Assembly: GCF_904848585.1 (NCBI RefSeq)
Contig: NZ_CAJHCR010000007.1
Location: forward strand, 1 to 64,000
Reading direction: 5' to 3'
Source: Paraburkholderia kirstenboschensis
GTDB taxonomy: Bacteria; Pseudomonadota; Gammaproteobacteria; Burkholderiales; Burkholderiaceae
DNA: 64,000 nt
Positions 24,136-33,427 of this stretch are shown in pieces (position 1 is the first letter of the stretch; each line of letters starts with the position of its first letter). A program made the translations under genes and the position numbers. The notes beneath the pieces are model-generated. The model was not told the origin of the DNA, did no database searches, and worked only from the letters and a program-made list of their open reading frames with translations.

Positions 24136-26238
24136 ATGATCTACCCCTCCGTTCGCGACTGGCTGTTCTCGGTCAAGACATTTGCCGCCGCGATGATCGC
24201 ACTGTACATCGGTCTGGCGCTCCAGTTGCCACGGCCCTATTGGGCAATGGCGACCGTCTATATCGTGTCGAATCCGTTCGTCGGCGCGACGCGTTCAAAG
24301 GCGATCTATCGCGCGCTCGGCACCGCGCTCGGTGCGTCGGCGGCTGTACTGCTCGTGCCGCCCTTCGTCGAATCTCCGTATCTGTTCAGCGTGATTCTCG
24401 CGCTATGGGTCGGCACGCTGCTCTATCTCGCCGTATCGGACCGCACTGCGCGCAGCTACGTGTTCCTGCTCGCGAGCTATACGATGCCGATCATCGCGCT
24501 GCCTGCGGTCACGAATCCGGCCGGCGTGTTCGATCTCGCCGTTAGCCGCACGGAAGAGATCACGCTCGGCATCGTCTGCGCGAGCATTGTGGGCAGCGTG
24601 CTGTTTCCGAGCCGGCTCGCGCCGACCATCATCGAACGGACCGACGCATGGTTTCGCGACGCCGCGTTCTACGCGACCGAAACGCTGTCGGGCCGTATCG
24701 CGGGAGCAGCGATATCCGGCGCGAGACAGCGGCTCGCGACCACCATCAACGGGCTGGAATTGCTGTTGAGCCAACTGGCCTACGACCACACACGCCCCGA
24801 CATCCTCACACGCGCGCAGGAACTTCGCGGACGCATGCAACTGCTGCTACCTATCATGTCGTCGCTCGCCGATCCGCTGATCGCGCTATACAACAGTGGT
24901 AGCCACAAGTGGCCGGACGGTCTGGAGGCGCTGCTTGCCGACGTCATCAAGTGGTTCAATGCGCCTCTGCCTGCAGCGAGCGAGGGCAATCATCCGGACG
25001 CCGCCGCAGATGCGCTGCGCGAGCGCATTGCGGCGATGCAGCCGCCGCCCGCCGCGCTCGCGACATGGGACGGCGCACTGCTGTCGAATGCGCTATGGCG
25101 CATGAGGCAGGTCATCGACGTATGGCAGGACTGCCGGACGCTGCGCATCATCATTACGCGTGAAGAGGGCTCATGGCGTCCTCGTTTTCGTCATTGGCGG
25201 CTCGGCGGTACCGAGCGCTTCTACGATCGCGGCATGATGCTGTTCTCCACCGGCTCGACGGCGGCGGCTGTCATTCTCGCGTGCAGTCTGTGGATCGGCT
25301 CGGGCTGGGCAGACGGCGCCAGCGCCGTGACACTTGCCGCGGTAGCCTGCTGCTTTTTTGCCGCGCTCGACGAACCCGCTCCAATGGTCTTCCGCTTTTT
25401 TGTCGCTACGGCTGTCGCCGTAGTCGCGGCAGGCGTCTATCTGTTCGCCGTACTGCCGCACGTGCATGACTTTGCGATGCTCGTGGTCCTGTTCGCCGCG
25501 CCGTTCATTCTCGTGGGCACGCTGATTCCGCGTCCGCAGTTCAACCTGGCCACGGTGCTCGTCGCAGTGAACACCGCCACGTTCATCAGCATCCAGGACG
25601 CGTACGACGCCAACTTCCTGACCTTCATGAACAGCAATCTCGCGGGCCTCGCGGGGCTGCTGTATGCGTATTTGTGGACCCGGGTCACGCGCCCATTCGG
25701 CGCCGAACTTGCGGCTGCGCGCCTGTTGCGTTCGAGTTGGACCGACGTCGCGTTGACCGCGTCCACGCGGACGATTGAAGACCCGCGCAATCACGCAGCC
25801 CGCATGCTCGACCGTTTGATGCAATTGATCCCGCGGCTTGGCGCGACCGACGACCATCGTCATCCTTCCATCGAAAGCTTTCGCGACCTGCGCATTGCGT
25901 TCAATGCACTCGACTTGCGCCGTCTCACTCGCAAGCTCGGCGGCGAAGCGGCGGCCGCGATCGACCACGCGCTCGACGGCGTACGCGCCTATTACGAAAA
26001 CTGCGTGAATCGTCGCTCGCGCGAACCGGTGCCGTACAGTCTGATGTCGTCGATCGATTCGGCTGTTGCGCGCGTCATCGCACAAGGGCTCGCCAACGCC
26101 GGCGCGCCGGGCGCGATCTCGCAGGCTTCGGCACGCCATTTGCGCGAGGCGCTGCATGCGCTTGTGGGCTTGCGTCTTTCGCTATTTCCGGCCACGCTGC
26201 AGACACCCACGCCGCCCGCTGCGGAGGCCAACGCGTAA
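24136..26238 (+). CDS. FUSC family (AaeB-like) inner membrane exporter
   Basis: A 700-aa membrane protein of the FUSC/aromatic acid exporter family. Two clusters of transmembrane helices (residues ~15-165 and ~370-525) each precede a large soluble segment, the usual duplicated FUSC layout. AaeB with AaeA exports hydroxylated aromatic carboxylic acids in E. coli. The operon marR-FUSC-DUF1656-HlyD-NodT matches a tripartite pump for aromatic acids or related toxic compounds; the exact substrate is not known. It begins 6 nt after marR. Confidence 0.9.
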   Translation: MIYPSVRDWLFSVKTFAAAMIALYIGLALQLPRPYWAMATVYIVSNPFVGATRSKAIYRALGTALGASAAVLLVPPFVESPYLFSVILALWVGTLLYLAVSDRTARSYVFLLASYTMPIIALPAVTNPAGVFDLAVSRTEEITLGIVCASIVGSVLFPSRLAPTIIERTDAWFRDAAFYATETLSGRIAGAAISGARQRLATTINGLELLLSQLAYDHTRPDILTRAQELRGRMQLLLPIMSSLADPLIALYNSGSHKWPDGLEALLADVIKWFNAPLPAASEGNHPDAAADALRERIAAMQPPPAALATWDGALLSNALWRMRQVIDVWQDCRTLRIIITREEGSWRPRFRHWRLGGTERFYDRGMMLFSTGSTAAAVILACSLWIGSGWADGASAVTLAAVACCFFAALDEPAPMVFRFFVATAVAVVAAGVYLFAVLPHVHDFAMLVVLFAAPFILVGTLIPRPQFNLATVLVAVNTATFISIQDAYDANFLTFMNSNLAGLAGLLYAYLWTRVTRPFGAELAAARLLRSSWTDVALTASTRTIEDPRNHAARMLDRLMQLIPRLGATDDHRHPSIESFRDLRIAFNALDLRRLTRKLGGEAAAAIDHALDGVRAYYENCVNRRSREPVPYSLMSSIDSAVARVIAQGLANAGAPGAISQASARHLREALHALVGLRLSLFPATLQTPTPPAAEANA

Positions 26239-26271
26239 TGGCCCGCTCAACACCCCTGCTCCCTTCCCGCG

Positions 26272-26481
26272 ATGATCGGTGAAATAGACATCTTCGGCGT
26301 GTTCGTGCCGGCCGTGCTCGTGCTGATGCTGGTCGCCTATCTGATCAACCTCGCCATTCGCACGGCGCTTGCACGCGTCGGTTTTTACCGCTTCGTGTGG
26401 CATCGCTCCATTTTCGACCTCGGTATCTATGTGCTGGTGCTGGGCCTTGTCGTCGTCGTTTCGCACAGACTCGTTTCGTGA
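26272..26481 (+). CDS. DUF1656 (AaeX-like) small membrane protein
   Basis: A 69-aa protein with two transmembrane helices (about residues 9-29 and 48-66). It carries the DUF1656 pattern EIDIFGVFVPA at the start and FYRFVWHRSIFDLG in the middle. AaeX proteins are encoded between FUSC and HlyD genes but their function is not established. It lies 33 nt after the FUSC gene and 7 nt before the HlyD start. Confidence 0.9.
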   Translation: MIGEIDIFGVFVPAVLVLMLVAYLINLAIRTALARVGFYRFVWHRSIFDLGIYVLVLGLVVVVSHRLVS

Positions 26482-26488
26482 AATCAAC

Positions 26489-27445
26489 GTGAAAAAAACC
26501 TGGTTCTCCGTCGGTCAGATCGTACTGACCCTGATCGTCGTCGTGGCTGCCGCACTCGTGCTGTGGAAGCTGGTCGGCTACTACATGTTCGCGCCGTGGA
26601 CCCGCGACGGGCACGTGCGCGCCGACGTGATCCAGGTCGCGCCGGACGTGTCGGGGCTGATTTCATCGGTTCAAGTGGTGGACAACCAGCAGGTCACACA
26701 AGGCCAGGTGCTGTTCGTCATCGACCAGGCACGTTATGCGCTTGCCCTGCGTCAGGCCCAGGCCACCGCGCAGCAACGCCGCGCCACGCTCGATCAGGCG
26801 CGCCGTGAGGACGTACGCAATCGCAAGCTCGGCAATCTGGTCGCCGCCGAAGTCGCGGAAGAAAGCCACGCGCGCGTCGACCAGGCGGAAGCGGCGCTCG
26901 CGGACGCGAACGTCGCGATCGACACCGCAAAGCTGAACCTGCAACGCGCCACGATCATGAGCCCCGTCGACGGTTACCTGAACGACCGCGCGCCGCGTGC
27001 CGGCGAATTCGTCGCTGCCGGGCGGGCGGTGCTTTCGGTTGTCGATATGCATTCATTCCGTGTCGACGGCTACTTCGAGGAAACCAAGCTGGGCGGTATC
27101 AACATTGGCCAGCCGGTCGACATCAACGTGATGGGCGAGCCGCATTTGCTGCGCGGCCACGTGCAAAGCATCGTCGCGGGTATTGAAGATCGCGACCGCA
27201 CGCAAGGCTCCAATCTGCTGCCGAACGTGAATCCCGCCTTCAGTTGGGTGCGGCTCGCGCAGCGCATTCCGGTGCGCGTCGCGCTCGATGAAGTGCCCGC
27301 CGATTTCCGCATGATCGCCGGGCGTACCGCTACGGTGTCGGTGCGCGACCTGGCGAACGCGCGCGCTTCGCATGCCGCGGGGGCTTCGAGCGCTTCCGCT
27401 GCGCAGCCTGCGACTGCTGCGGCCACTTCGGGCGCCTCGCAATGA
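26489..27445 (+). CDS. HlyD family periplasmic adaptor (AaeA/EmrA-like)
   Basis: A 318-aa membrane fusion protein. It has an N-terminal anchor (residues ~7-27), the motif APWTRDGHVRADVIQVAPDVSG, a coiled-coil hairpin (~75-135) and the second lipoyl half (SPVDGYLNDRAPRAGEFV). It bridges the FUSC pump and the outer-membrane channel. The GTG start at 26489 (VKKTWFS) directly precedes the anchor and lies 7 nt after the DUF1656 stop; the longer open frame overlaps that gene. The Ala/Ser-rich C-terminus (~295-318) is probably disordered. Its stop overlaps the next start (ATGA). Confidence 0.9.
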   Translation: MKKTWFSVGQIVLTLIVVVAAALVLWKLVGYYMFAPWTRDGHVRADVIQVAPDVSGLISSVQVVDNQQVTQGQVLFVIDQARYALALRQAQATAQQRRATLDQARREDVRNRKLGNLVAAEVAEESHARVDQAEAALADANVAIDTAKLNLQRATIMSPVDGYLNDRAPRAGEFVAAGRAVLSVVDMHSFRVDGYFEETKLGGINIGQPVDINVMGEPHLLRGHVQSIVAGIEDRDRTQGSNLLPNVNPAFSWVRLAQRIPVRVALDEVPADFRMIAGRTATVSVRDLANARASHAAGASSASAAQPATAAATSGASQ

Positions 27446-29019
27446 AACTGTCGCGCACCGTGCCGTTTCTGCGCTCGCTCGGGCTGCCGCAACTGCAACG
27501 GCAGCTGCGGCTGCTGCCGCTGTTGCCGCTGCTGCCGCTGTTGCCTTTAACGGCGGCGCTCAATGGCTGCATGAATGTCGGCCCCAACTACTCGCTGCCG
27601 AAAGACGCACTCGTCAACGCGCCGCTCGCGAATGCGCAGATCGAGGGCGCGGACGCTTCGCTCACCTCGCGCGGCAACGTACCGGCTGTATGGTGGAAGC
27701 TTTACGACGATCCCGTGCTGAACGGTCTCGTCGACGAAGCGCTGCAATCCAATACCGACTTGCGCGTGGCCGCCGCGAATCTCGCGCGCTCGCGCGAGGC
27801 GCTGGGCGTCGCGCAGGCGCAGGGCGGGTTTTCCGGCAAGGCTTCGGCGGTGGTCCAACGCGCGCAGGAATCGGCCGAACAATACTTGCTGACTGAAAAG
27901 CTGCCGGTCGTGAATGAAGGCGACATCGGCATCAGCGTCGCGTACGAGATCGATCTGTTCGGCAAGCTGCGACGCGGCGTGGAAGCAGCGCAAGCCGACA
28001 CCGAGGCCGTGCAGGCCGCAGCCGATCTTGCGCGAATCACGGTGGTAGCCGACGTGGTGCGCGCCTACGTCGAACAATGCTCGGCAGCCGAGGAACTGGA
28101 AATCGCGCAGCAGTCGCTTGCATTGCAGAGGCAACGCGTGGATGTATCGCGCCGTCTGCGCGATGCCGGCCGCGGCAATCAGACGGAAGTCACGCGCGGC
28201 CAGACCCAGGTCGATACGTTGTCCGCGGATATTCCGCGCTACACCGCGCGTCGCAAGATTGCGCAGTACCGGCTCGCGGCTTTGCTCGCGCAAGCGCCAT
28301 CCGACCTGCCGCCCGCCGTTCTGGCTTGCGAAACGCTGCCGCAGATCCGTCAGCCGATTCCGGTGGGCGACGGCGCCGCGCTGCTCAGGCGCCGTCCCGA
28401 CGTGCGCGAAGCCGAGCGTCAGTTAGCGGCATCCACGGCGCGCATCGGCGTTGCCACCGGCGCGCTCTATCCGACGGTGAGCATCGGCGCATCGGCGGGT
28501 TTGACGGGCGTTCTCGAAGATCTCGGCACTTCGCCGACCGCGCGCTGGGGTTTCGGTCCGCTGATCAGCTGGACGTTCCCGGCGAACGGCGCGCGTGGCC
28601 GCGTACGCGAAGCGCAGGCGTCGAGTCAGGTCGCGCTCGCCCGCTTCGACGGCGTCGTGCTCACCGCATTGCGCGAAACCGAAACGAGCCTCGCCACGTA
28701 TGCCTCCGACTACGCTCGCGCTGACGCATTGCGCGCCGCGCTGAAGTCGGCGGCGCAATCCGCTGATGAAACGCATCGGCTCTATCGCGCGGGCCGCGAG
28801 TCGTTCATCTCGGATCTGGATGCTACCCGCACGCTGACGTCGACGAAATCCCAGGTGGCGGTCGCGGAAGGCCAGGTGGCCATCGACCAGGTCAATCTGT
28901 TCCTTGCTCTCGGCGGCGGCTGGGAGGCGGCGCAGCAAACCGCGCCCCGTGTGCCGGCATCATCGGCGACGATGCCCGCAAAAGCACAACAGGCAACGCC
29001 GGTGACCAAAGCTCAATAA
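27442..29019 (+). CDS. NodT family outer membrane factor lipoprotein
   Basis: A 525-aa TolC-like channel. The long hydrophobic signal ends in a lipobox LNGC (Cys about 43), so the protein is lipidated and exported. Mature features are GPNYSLP, PAVWWKLYDDPVLNGLVDEAL and two outer-membrane-efflux repeats (SVAYEIDLFGKLRRGVEAA is the first conserved block). It completes the tripartite exporter with the FUSC and HlyD proteins. The signal peptide contains two near-identical 18-bp tandem repeats (27511-27546) coding for LLPLLP twice. The start overlaps the HlyD stop (ATGA). Confidence 0.9.
   Translation: MKLSRTVPFLRSLGLPQLQRQLRLLPLLPLLPLLPLTAALNGCMNVGPNYSLPKDALVNAPLANAQIEGADASLTSRGNVPAVWWKLYDDPVLNGLVDEALQSNTDLRVAAANLARSREALGVAQAQGGFSGKASAVVQRAQESAEQYLLTEKLPVVNEGDIGISVAYEIDLFGKLRRGVEAAQADTEAVQAAADLARITVVADVVRAYVEQCSAAEELEIAQQSLALQRQRVDVSRRLRDAGRGNQTEVTRGQTQVDTLSADIPRYTARRKIAQYRLAALLAQAPSDLPPAVLACETLPQIRQPIPVGDGAALLRRRPDVREAERQLAASTARIGVATGALYPTVSIGASAGLTGVLEDLGTSPTARWGFGPLISWTFPANGARGRVREAQASSQVALARFDGVVLTALRETETSLATYASDYARADALRAALKSAAQSADETHRLYRAGRESFISDLDATRTLTSTKSQVAVAEGQVAIDQVNLFLALGGGWEAAQQTAPRVPASSATMPAKAQQATPVTKAQ
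27511..27546 (+). repeat. Tandem 18-bp repeat in a signal peptide
   Basis: Two copies of CTGCTGCCGCTGTTGCC(G/T), differing at one base, code for LLPLLP-LLPLLP. A change in copy number would keep the frame and alter the length of the hydrophobic core. Confidence 0.75.
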
Positions 29020-29119
29020 CGCCGGCGCGCAAGCTTACGATTTATTTTTGGCGACATTTCTTTTGCCTTTCAATTGCGGTTAAATACGTGCCACCAACCA
29101 CAAGTTACGAGGCCAAGCT

Positions 29120-29212
29120 ATGTCGTCGTTCATGAAAAGCGCAGCAGCACTGGGCGGATGCATTGGTATCTTCACGGCCGTCGTGGCCGTAGTCGAGATG
29201 CTGGCAGGCTGA
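29120..29212 (+). CDS. Putative 30-aa membrane peptide
   Basis: A short frame MSSFMKSAAALGGCIGIFTA... of 30 aa forms one hydrophobic helix with a Cys. GAGG lies 7 nt before the ATG. It sits between the efflux operon and the converging iorA, just ahead of an inverted repeat (29224-29271). No family was recognised; coding status rests on the ribosome binding site and hydrophobic pattern only. Confidence 0.35.
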   Translation: MSSFMKSAAALGGCIGIFTAVVAVVEMLAG

Positions 29213-29223
29213 CTCCATCTCCC

Positions 29224-29271
29224 GCGAAGCGCCGGCTGTCGCCGGCTGTATTACGCAGGCCGGCGCTTCGC
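29224..29271. terminator. 13-bp inverted repeat between converging genes
   Basis: GCGAAGCGCCGGC (29224-29236) and its exact complement GCCGGCGCTTCGC (29259-29271) could form a long GC-rich hairpin with a 22-nt loop. The right arm overlaps the 3' end of iorA. There is no T-run. It probably ends or protects transcripts from both sides. Confidence 0.45.
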
Positions 29272-29709
29272 CGCTTGATGAATCGCGGCACGCACGCGGG
29301 GATACGTGCCGCAACGGCATACGATGTTGCTCATGGCCGCGTCGATGTCGGCGTCAGTCGGATGCGGCTTCTGTTTGAGCAGCGCGCAGGCGGCCATCAG
29401 TTGCGCGCTTTGGCAATAGCCGCACTGCACCACATCGAGATCGATCCAGGCGGCCTTCAATGCTTGCGCCTCGGCACCTTGCATCCCTTCAATGGTCGTT
29501 ATCTTCTGCGTATCCAGGTTCGACATCGTCGTCTGACATGACAGGCACGGCTTGTCGTTCAGGTGCACCGTGCACGCCCCGCAAATCCCGACGCCGCAGC
29601 CGAACTTGGTGCCGGTCATTCCGAGTTCGCAACGCAGAACCCACAATAGCGGCATATCGGGCTCCGCTTGCACTGCCACCGCTCGGCCGTTGATGTTCAG
29701 CGATCGCAT
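29251..29709 (-). CDS. iorA: IorA-like (2Fe-2S) subunit of a molybdenum hydroxylase
   Basis: A 152-aa small subunit with two [2Fe-2S] clusters. The plant-ferredoxin-type cluster is in GCGVGICGACTVHLNDKPCLSC and the helical-domain cluster in QCGYCQSAQ...IVCRCGTYPR. It passes electrons from the Mo centre of the large subunit encoded 14 nt upstream. The pair resembles isoquinoline 1-oxidoreductase/aldehyde dehydrogenases that lack a FAD subunit, so electrons would go to a cytochrome or other carrier. The start at 29709 follows GGGAGA; a longer open frame overlaps iorB. Confidence 0.88.
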   Translation of the reverse strand: MRSLNINGRAVAVQAEPDMPLLWVLRCELGMTGTKFGCGVGICGACTVHLNDKPCLSCQTTMSNLDTQKITTIEGMQGAEAQALKAAWIDLDVVQCGYCQSAQLMAACALLKQKPHPTDADIDAAMSNIVCRCGTYPRVRAAIHQAAKRRPA

Positions 29710-29723
29710 GCGTGTCTCCCGCT

Positions 29724-31991
29724 TTACGTGAGCTTCAAGGGCAATGTCCGCAGACGCTTGCCGGTCAGCGCGAACACCGCATTCGCAACGGCGGGTGCAA
29801 CCGGCGGCACACCCGGTTCGCCGACACCTTGCGGATGCATGCGACTCGGCATGATGTCGGTTTCGATCACCGGGCAATCGTTGATCCGCACCACCGGAAA
29901 GTCGACGAAGTTCTTCTGTTCTACCTGCCCGTTCGCAATCGTGATCTCGTCCTGCAACGCGGCGGAGAGGCCGAATACGATGCCGCTCTCCATCTGCTGA
30001 CGAATCAGATTGGGATTCACAGGCAAGCCGCAATCGATCACACACACCACGCGATGCACGCGAATCCGGCCGTGCGGTCCGATCGATACTTCCGCGACTT
30101 GCGCCACCACACTGCCGAACGCCTCGTGAAGCGCGACGCCACGCCCACGCCGCGCGCCATCGGCGGCAGGGGTCAGCGGCTGGTGCCAGTCCGACAGCGC
30201 GGCCACGCGCTGCAGGACCGCCAGATGCCGCGGGTGCTGCGCAAGCAGCGCAGCGCGAAACGCCACGGGATCGTCGCCCGCAACGGCAGCGAGTTCATCG
30301 GTGAAACTCTCGGTGAAGAAGGCTTGATGCGAGTGCCCGACCGAGCGCCAGAAGCCGACAGGCACCGGCAATTCCACGATCTTGTGCGCCACTCGCACCA
30401 CGGGCCACTCGTATGGCTGATCGAATGCGCCTTCAGAAGTGGTTTTGTCGATCGGAATGCGCGGCACGCCGTAATAACGCGAGAGCGCTTCGGGCACGAT
30501 AGCCTGACTCGCGGATGCGCTGTGCCACGCAATCAGTTTGCCGTTGTTGTCGAGGCCGGCCCTCAACCGGGCTACGCATGCCGGCCTGTAGAAATCATGC
30601 GTGAAGTCCTGCGTGCGCGACCACAAAGTTTGCACAGGGTGGCCGTCCGCCTCGCGTGCAATCACCGCGGCCTGGGCGATGTAATCGAGCTCGAGGCGCC
30701 GCCCGAACGCGCCGCCGAGCAACTGCGCATGCACATTGACCTTGTCATCGTCGATATGCAGAACCTTCGCCACGTGATGCCGCACGAGCGCAGGCACTTG
30801 CGTCGACACCCAAACGGTCGCCGCGCCGTCCGCGACCTGCACCGTGCAATTGAGCGGTTCGACCGCGCCGTGCGCGAGATACGGCGCGTGATATTCAGCG
30901 ACGATTGTGTGCGCCGCGCGGCTCAATGCGTCGTTAATGTCGCCGCGATGGTAGTACGCGTGGCCGTCGCCGTCGTCGAGTGCAAGCGCAAGGCGCCGCT
31001 CCACTTCCGCGCTCGAGAGCGATGCCGCGGCGCCGTGCCGCCACGTTACGTTGATGGCGTCGACCGCGTTCATCGCGCGAAACGGGTTGTTTGCGATCAC
31101 GGCAACGCCGCCCGTGCCGCCGTTGTACGACGCGAAGGGCAGCGCCTTGATGCAGCCCGGCATTTTTTCTGCCGACGCGGCGTCGAAGCTCGCGACCGTG
31201 CCGCCTAGCGTAGGACACATCGCGACGCTCGCGTACAGCAGGCCGTCGGGCAACGCGTCGATGCCGAAACGCGCGGTGCCGTTCAGCTTCGAAGCGGCTT
31301 CGATACGAGGCAGCGGTTTGCCAATCAGCCTGAAACTGGCGGGGTCTTTCAATGTGACCTTGTCGGGCAAAGCTCGCTGAGCCGCCATCGACGACAACTC
31401 ACCAAAGCTCGCCCTATGTCCCGACCGATGACTCACGTAGCCGCCCTGCGCGACACACTCGCCGGCCGGCACATGCCATTGCGCCGCCGCTGCCGCGATC
31501 AGCATGGCGCGTGCCGAGGCGCCTGCTTCGCGCATCGGCATCCACAGATCGTTGATGCTCGATGAACCGCCCGTCATCATCGTGCCGGCCTCGCGCATCA
31601 GTTTGCGTGTGTACCAGACGATCGTGCGCTTGGTGATGCTGTCGTGATCGGGACGAAACGGCAGATCGTCAATGACGCTCTGCACGCTGTTGTAGATGTT
31701 GTCGATCGGCGCGTCTTCGACTCGAACGCGGGACCAGTCGGCGTCCAGTTCTTCCGCGAGGACCATCGCGAGGCCGGTATGGATGCCCTGCCCCATTTCC
31801 GCTTTGCACATCATGATCGTCACGGTGTTGTCCGAGGCGATCTTCACCCAGCCGTTGAGCGCCGCTTGCGTGCCCTCGACGGGTAGCGGCGCGGCTGTGG
31901 TGAGCCGTTGTCGCGCGGGCAGCACCGACCAGCCGACCAGCAACGCGCCGAGTGCGCCCGCGCCGCCAACAAGGAAGGTTCTGCGCTTCAT
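29724..31991 (-). CDS. iorB: IorB-like molybdopterin-binding large subunit, Tat-exported
   Basis: A 755-aa molybdenum hydroxylase of the xanthine dehydrogenase family. The N-terminus MKRRTFLVGGAGALGALLVG is a Tat-like signal with R-R, so the folded enzyme is probably periplasmic. Family blocks include MCKAEMGQGIHTGLAMVLAEEL, LGGAFGRRLELDYIAQAA and the C-terminal GVGEPGVPPVAPAVANAVF, which contains the catalytic Glu region. Substrate could be an N-heterocycle or an aldehyde; the sequence does not decide. It is encoded ahead of the Fe-S subunit. No xdhC-type maturation gene or cytochrome is next to it. Confidence 0.88.
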   Translation of the reverse strand: MKRRTFLVGGAGALGALLVGWSVLPARQRLTTAAPLPVEGTQAALNGWVKIASDNTVTIMMCKAEMGQGIHTGLAMVLAEELDADWSRVRVEDAPIDNIYNSVQSVIDDLPFRPDHDSITKRTIVWYTRKLMREAGTMMTGGSSSINDLWMPMREAGASARAMLIAAAAAQWHVPAGECVAQGGYVSHRSGHRASFGELSSMAAQRALPDKVTLKDPASFRLIGKPLPRIEAASKLNGTARFGIDALPDGLLYASVAMCPTLGGTVASFDAASAEKMPGCIKALPFASYNGGTGGVAVIANNPFRAMNAVDAINVTWRHGAAASLSSAEVERRLALALDDGDGHAYYHRGDINDALSRAAHTIVAEYHAPYLAHGAVEPLNCTVQVADGAATVWVSTQVPALVRHHVAKVLHIDDDKVNVHAQLLGGAFGRRLELDYIAQAAVIAREADGHPVQTLWSRTQDFTHDFYRPACVARLRAGLDNNGKLIAWHSASASQAIVPEALSRYYGVPRIPIDKTTSEGAFDQPYEWPVVRVAHKIVELPVPVGFWRSVGHSHQAFFTESFTDELAAVAGDDPVAFRAALLAQHPRHLAVLQRVAALSDWHQPLTPAADGARRGRGVALHEAFGSVVAQVAEVSIGPHGRIRVHRVVCVIDCGLPVNPNLIRQQMESGIVFGLSAALQDEITIANGQVEQKNFVDFPVVRINDCPVIETDIMPSRMHPQGVGEPGVPPVAPAVANAVFALTGKRLRTLPLKLT

Positions 31992-32227
31992 GACGATTGG
32001 CCTATCCGCTTGCCGCCGGTAACAAGCTGTGAAGGCGCCAGTTCGCGCCCTGCGTTCCCCGCAATAGTAGTAAGACGGGGGAGCGGGCGCGAACTTAAAT
32101 TCGTCTGGTGAAGCGATGGGGGCGCGGGATGGGGGCTTTCGTTTGGGCGCCGCGTTTGCTCGGAGTCGTGGGGCGTTTCATTAAATGTCGGGGACTGGGA
32201 CGGGGCCGCCCCAGACAATCAATAACC

Positions 32228-33427
32228 TCACCGCCTGTTCGACCCCGACACCACATCGATCCACACGGCCAGCACGAGAATGCTGCCTTTCACGATCATC
32301 TGCCAATAGGCGTCGACGTCGAGCATCGACATGCCGTTGTCGAGGCTTGCCATGACGAGTGCGCCGATCAACGCGCCGTACACGGTGCCCGAACCGCCGC
32401 GCATCGACGTGCCGCCGATAAAGCACGCGGCAATCGCGTCGAGCTCGCCCATCGAGCCCGCCGACGGCGAACCTGCGGCAAGCCGCGCCGTATTCACAAT
32501 CCCAGCGAACGCGCACATCAGGCCCATCAACGCGAAAATGGCAAGCTTCACGCGATTCGTGTTGACGCCAGAAAGGCGCGTCGCTTCGAGGTTCGATCCG
32601 ACAGCGTAGATGCGTCGCCCGAACACCGTCTGTGTGGCAATCCACGTGAAAATACCGAGTAACGCAAGCAGCAACAGAACGGGCACCGGAATGCCGCCGT
32701 AACGATCGAGCGTCGCAACGAAGCCCGCCAGAATCACACCTGCGCCGATCACCTTCGCGACGTCCTGCCAAACCGGCACCACGCTCAACTGGTAGCGCTC
32801 GCGATTGCGGCGCTGACGTATCGTCAGAAACGCGAGCAGTACAAATAACACCACGGCGAGCGTATCGCCTGCAAGCGTCGGCAGATAGCCTTGCCCGACG
32901 AACACGAAGCCGTCGGACACCGGCGCGATGGTCGAGCCGCCCGTCACGCCGAGCAGAATGCCGCGATAGGCGAGCATGCCGCCCAGGCCGACAATGAACG
33001 AAGGCACGCGCCGGTAGGTGGACCACCATCCGTTGAAAACGCCGACGAGCACGCCAAGCAGCATCACCACCGGTAACGTGACGCCTATCGGCCAGTGGCG
33101 GTTCACGTCGAGTATCGCGGCCACGCCGCCGAGCAAACCGAGCAGTGAACCGACCGACAGATCGATCTCGCCCGCAATGATCACGAAGACCATGCCGCAT
33201 GCGAGCATGCCGGTAATCGACATTTGCCGCAGCAAGTTCGACAGATTGCGCGGCGTCACGAATGCGCCATGCGTTAGAACCGAAAAGAAAATCCAGATCG
33301 CGGCCACGGCGATCAGCAACGCGAGAATCTTGTAACGCGCGAATAGTTGCTGGATACGTTGTGGGCCGCCGAATGCGCCTCGCGGCGCGGTATCGTCGGC
33401 ACGTTGTGAAGTAACGTCGGGCGTCAT
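32228..33427 (-). CDS. xylH: XylH, xylose ABC transporter permease
   Basis: A 399-aa membrane protein with about ten helices, of the ribose/xylose permease (BPD_transp_2) family. Conserved blocks are VIIAGEIDLSVGSLLGL and GSNLEATRLSGVNTNRVK, plus GGTSMRGGSGTVYGALIGAL. The N-terminal ~25 residues are polar. Its start overlaps the xylG stop (ATGA). It is the last gene of the xylAFGH operon and forms the membrane channel for D-xylose. Confidence 0.95.
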   Translation of the reverse strand: MTPDVTSQRADDTAPRGAFGGPQRIQQLFARYKILALLIAVAAIWIFFSVLTHGAFVTPRNLSNLLRQMSITGMLACGMVFVIIAGEIDLSVGSLLGLLGGVAAILDVNRHWPIGVTLPVVMLLGVLVGVFNGWWSTYRRVPSFIVGLGGMLAYRGILLGVTGGSTIAPVSDGFVFVGQGYLPTLAGDTLAVVLFVLLAFLTIRQRRNRERYQLSVVPVWQDVAKVIGAGVILAGFVATLDRYGGIPVPVLLLLALLGIFTWIATQTVFGRRIYAVGSNLEATRLSGVNTNRVKLAIFALMGLMCAFAGIVNTARLAAGSPSAGSMGELDAIAACFIGGTSMRGGSGTVYGALIGALVMASLDNGMSMLDVDAYWQMIVKGSILVLAVWIDVVSGSNRR

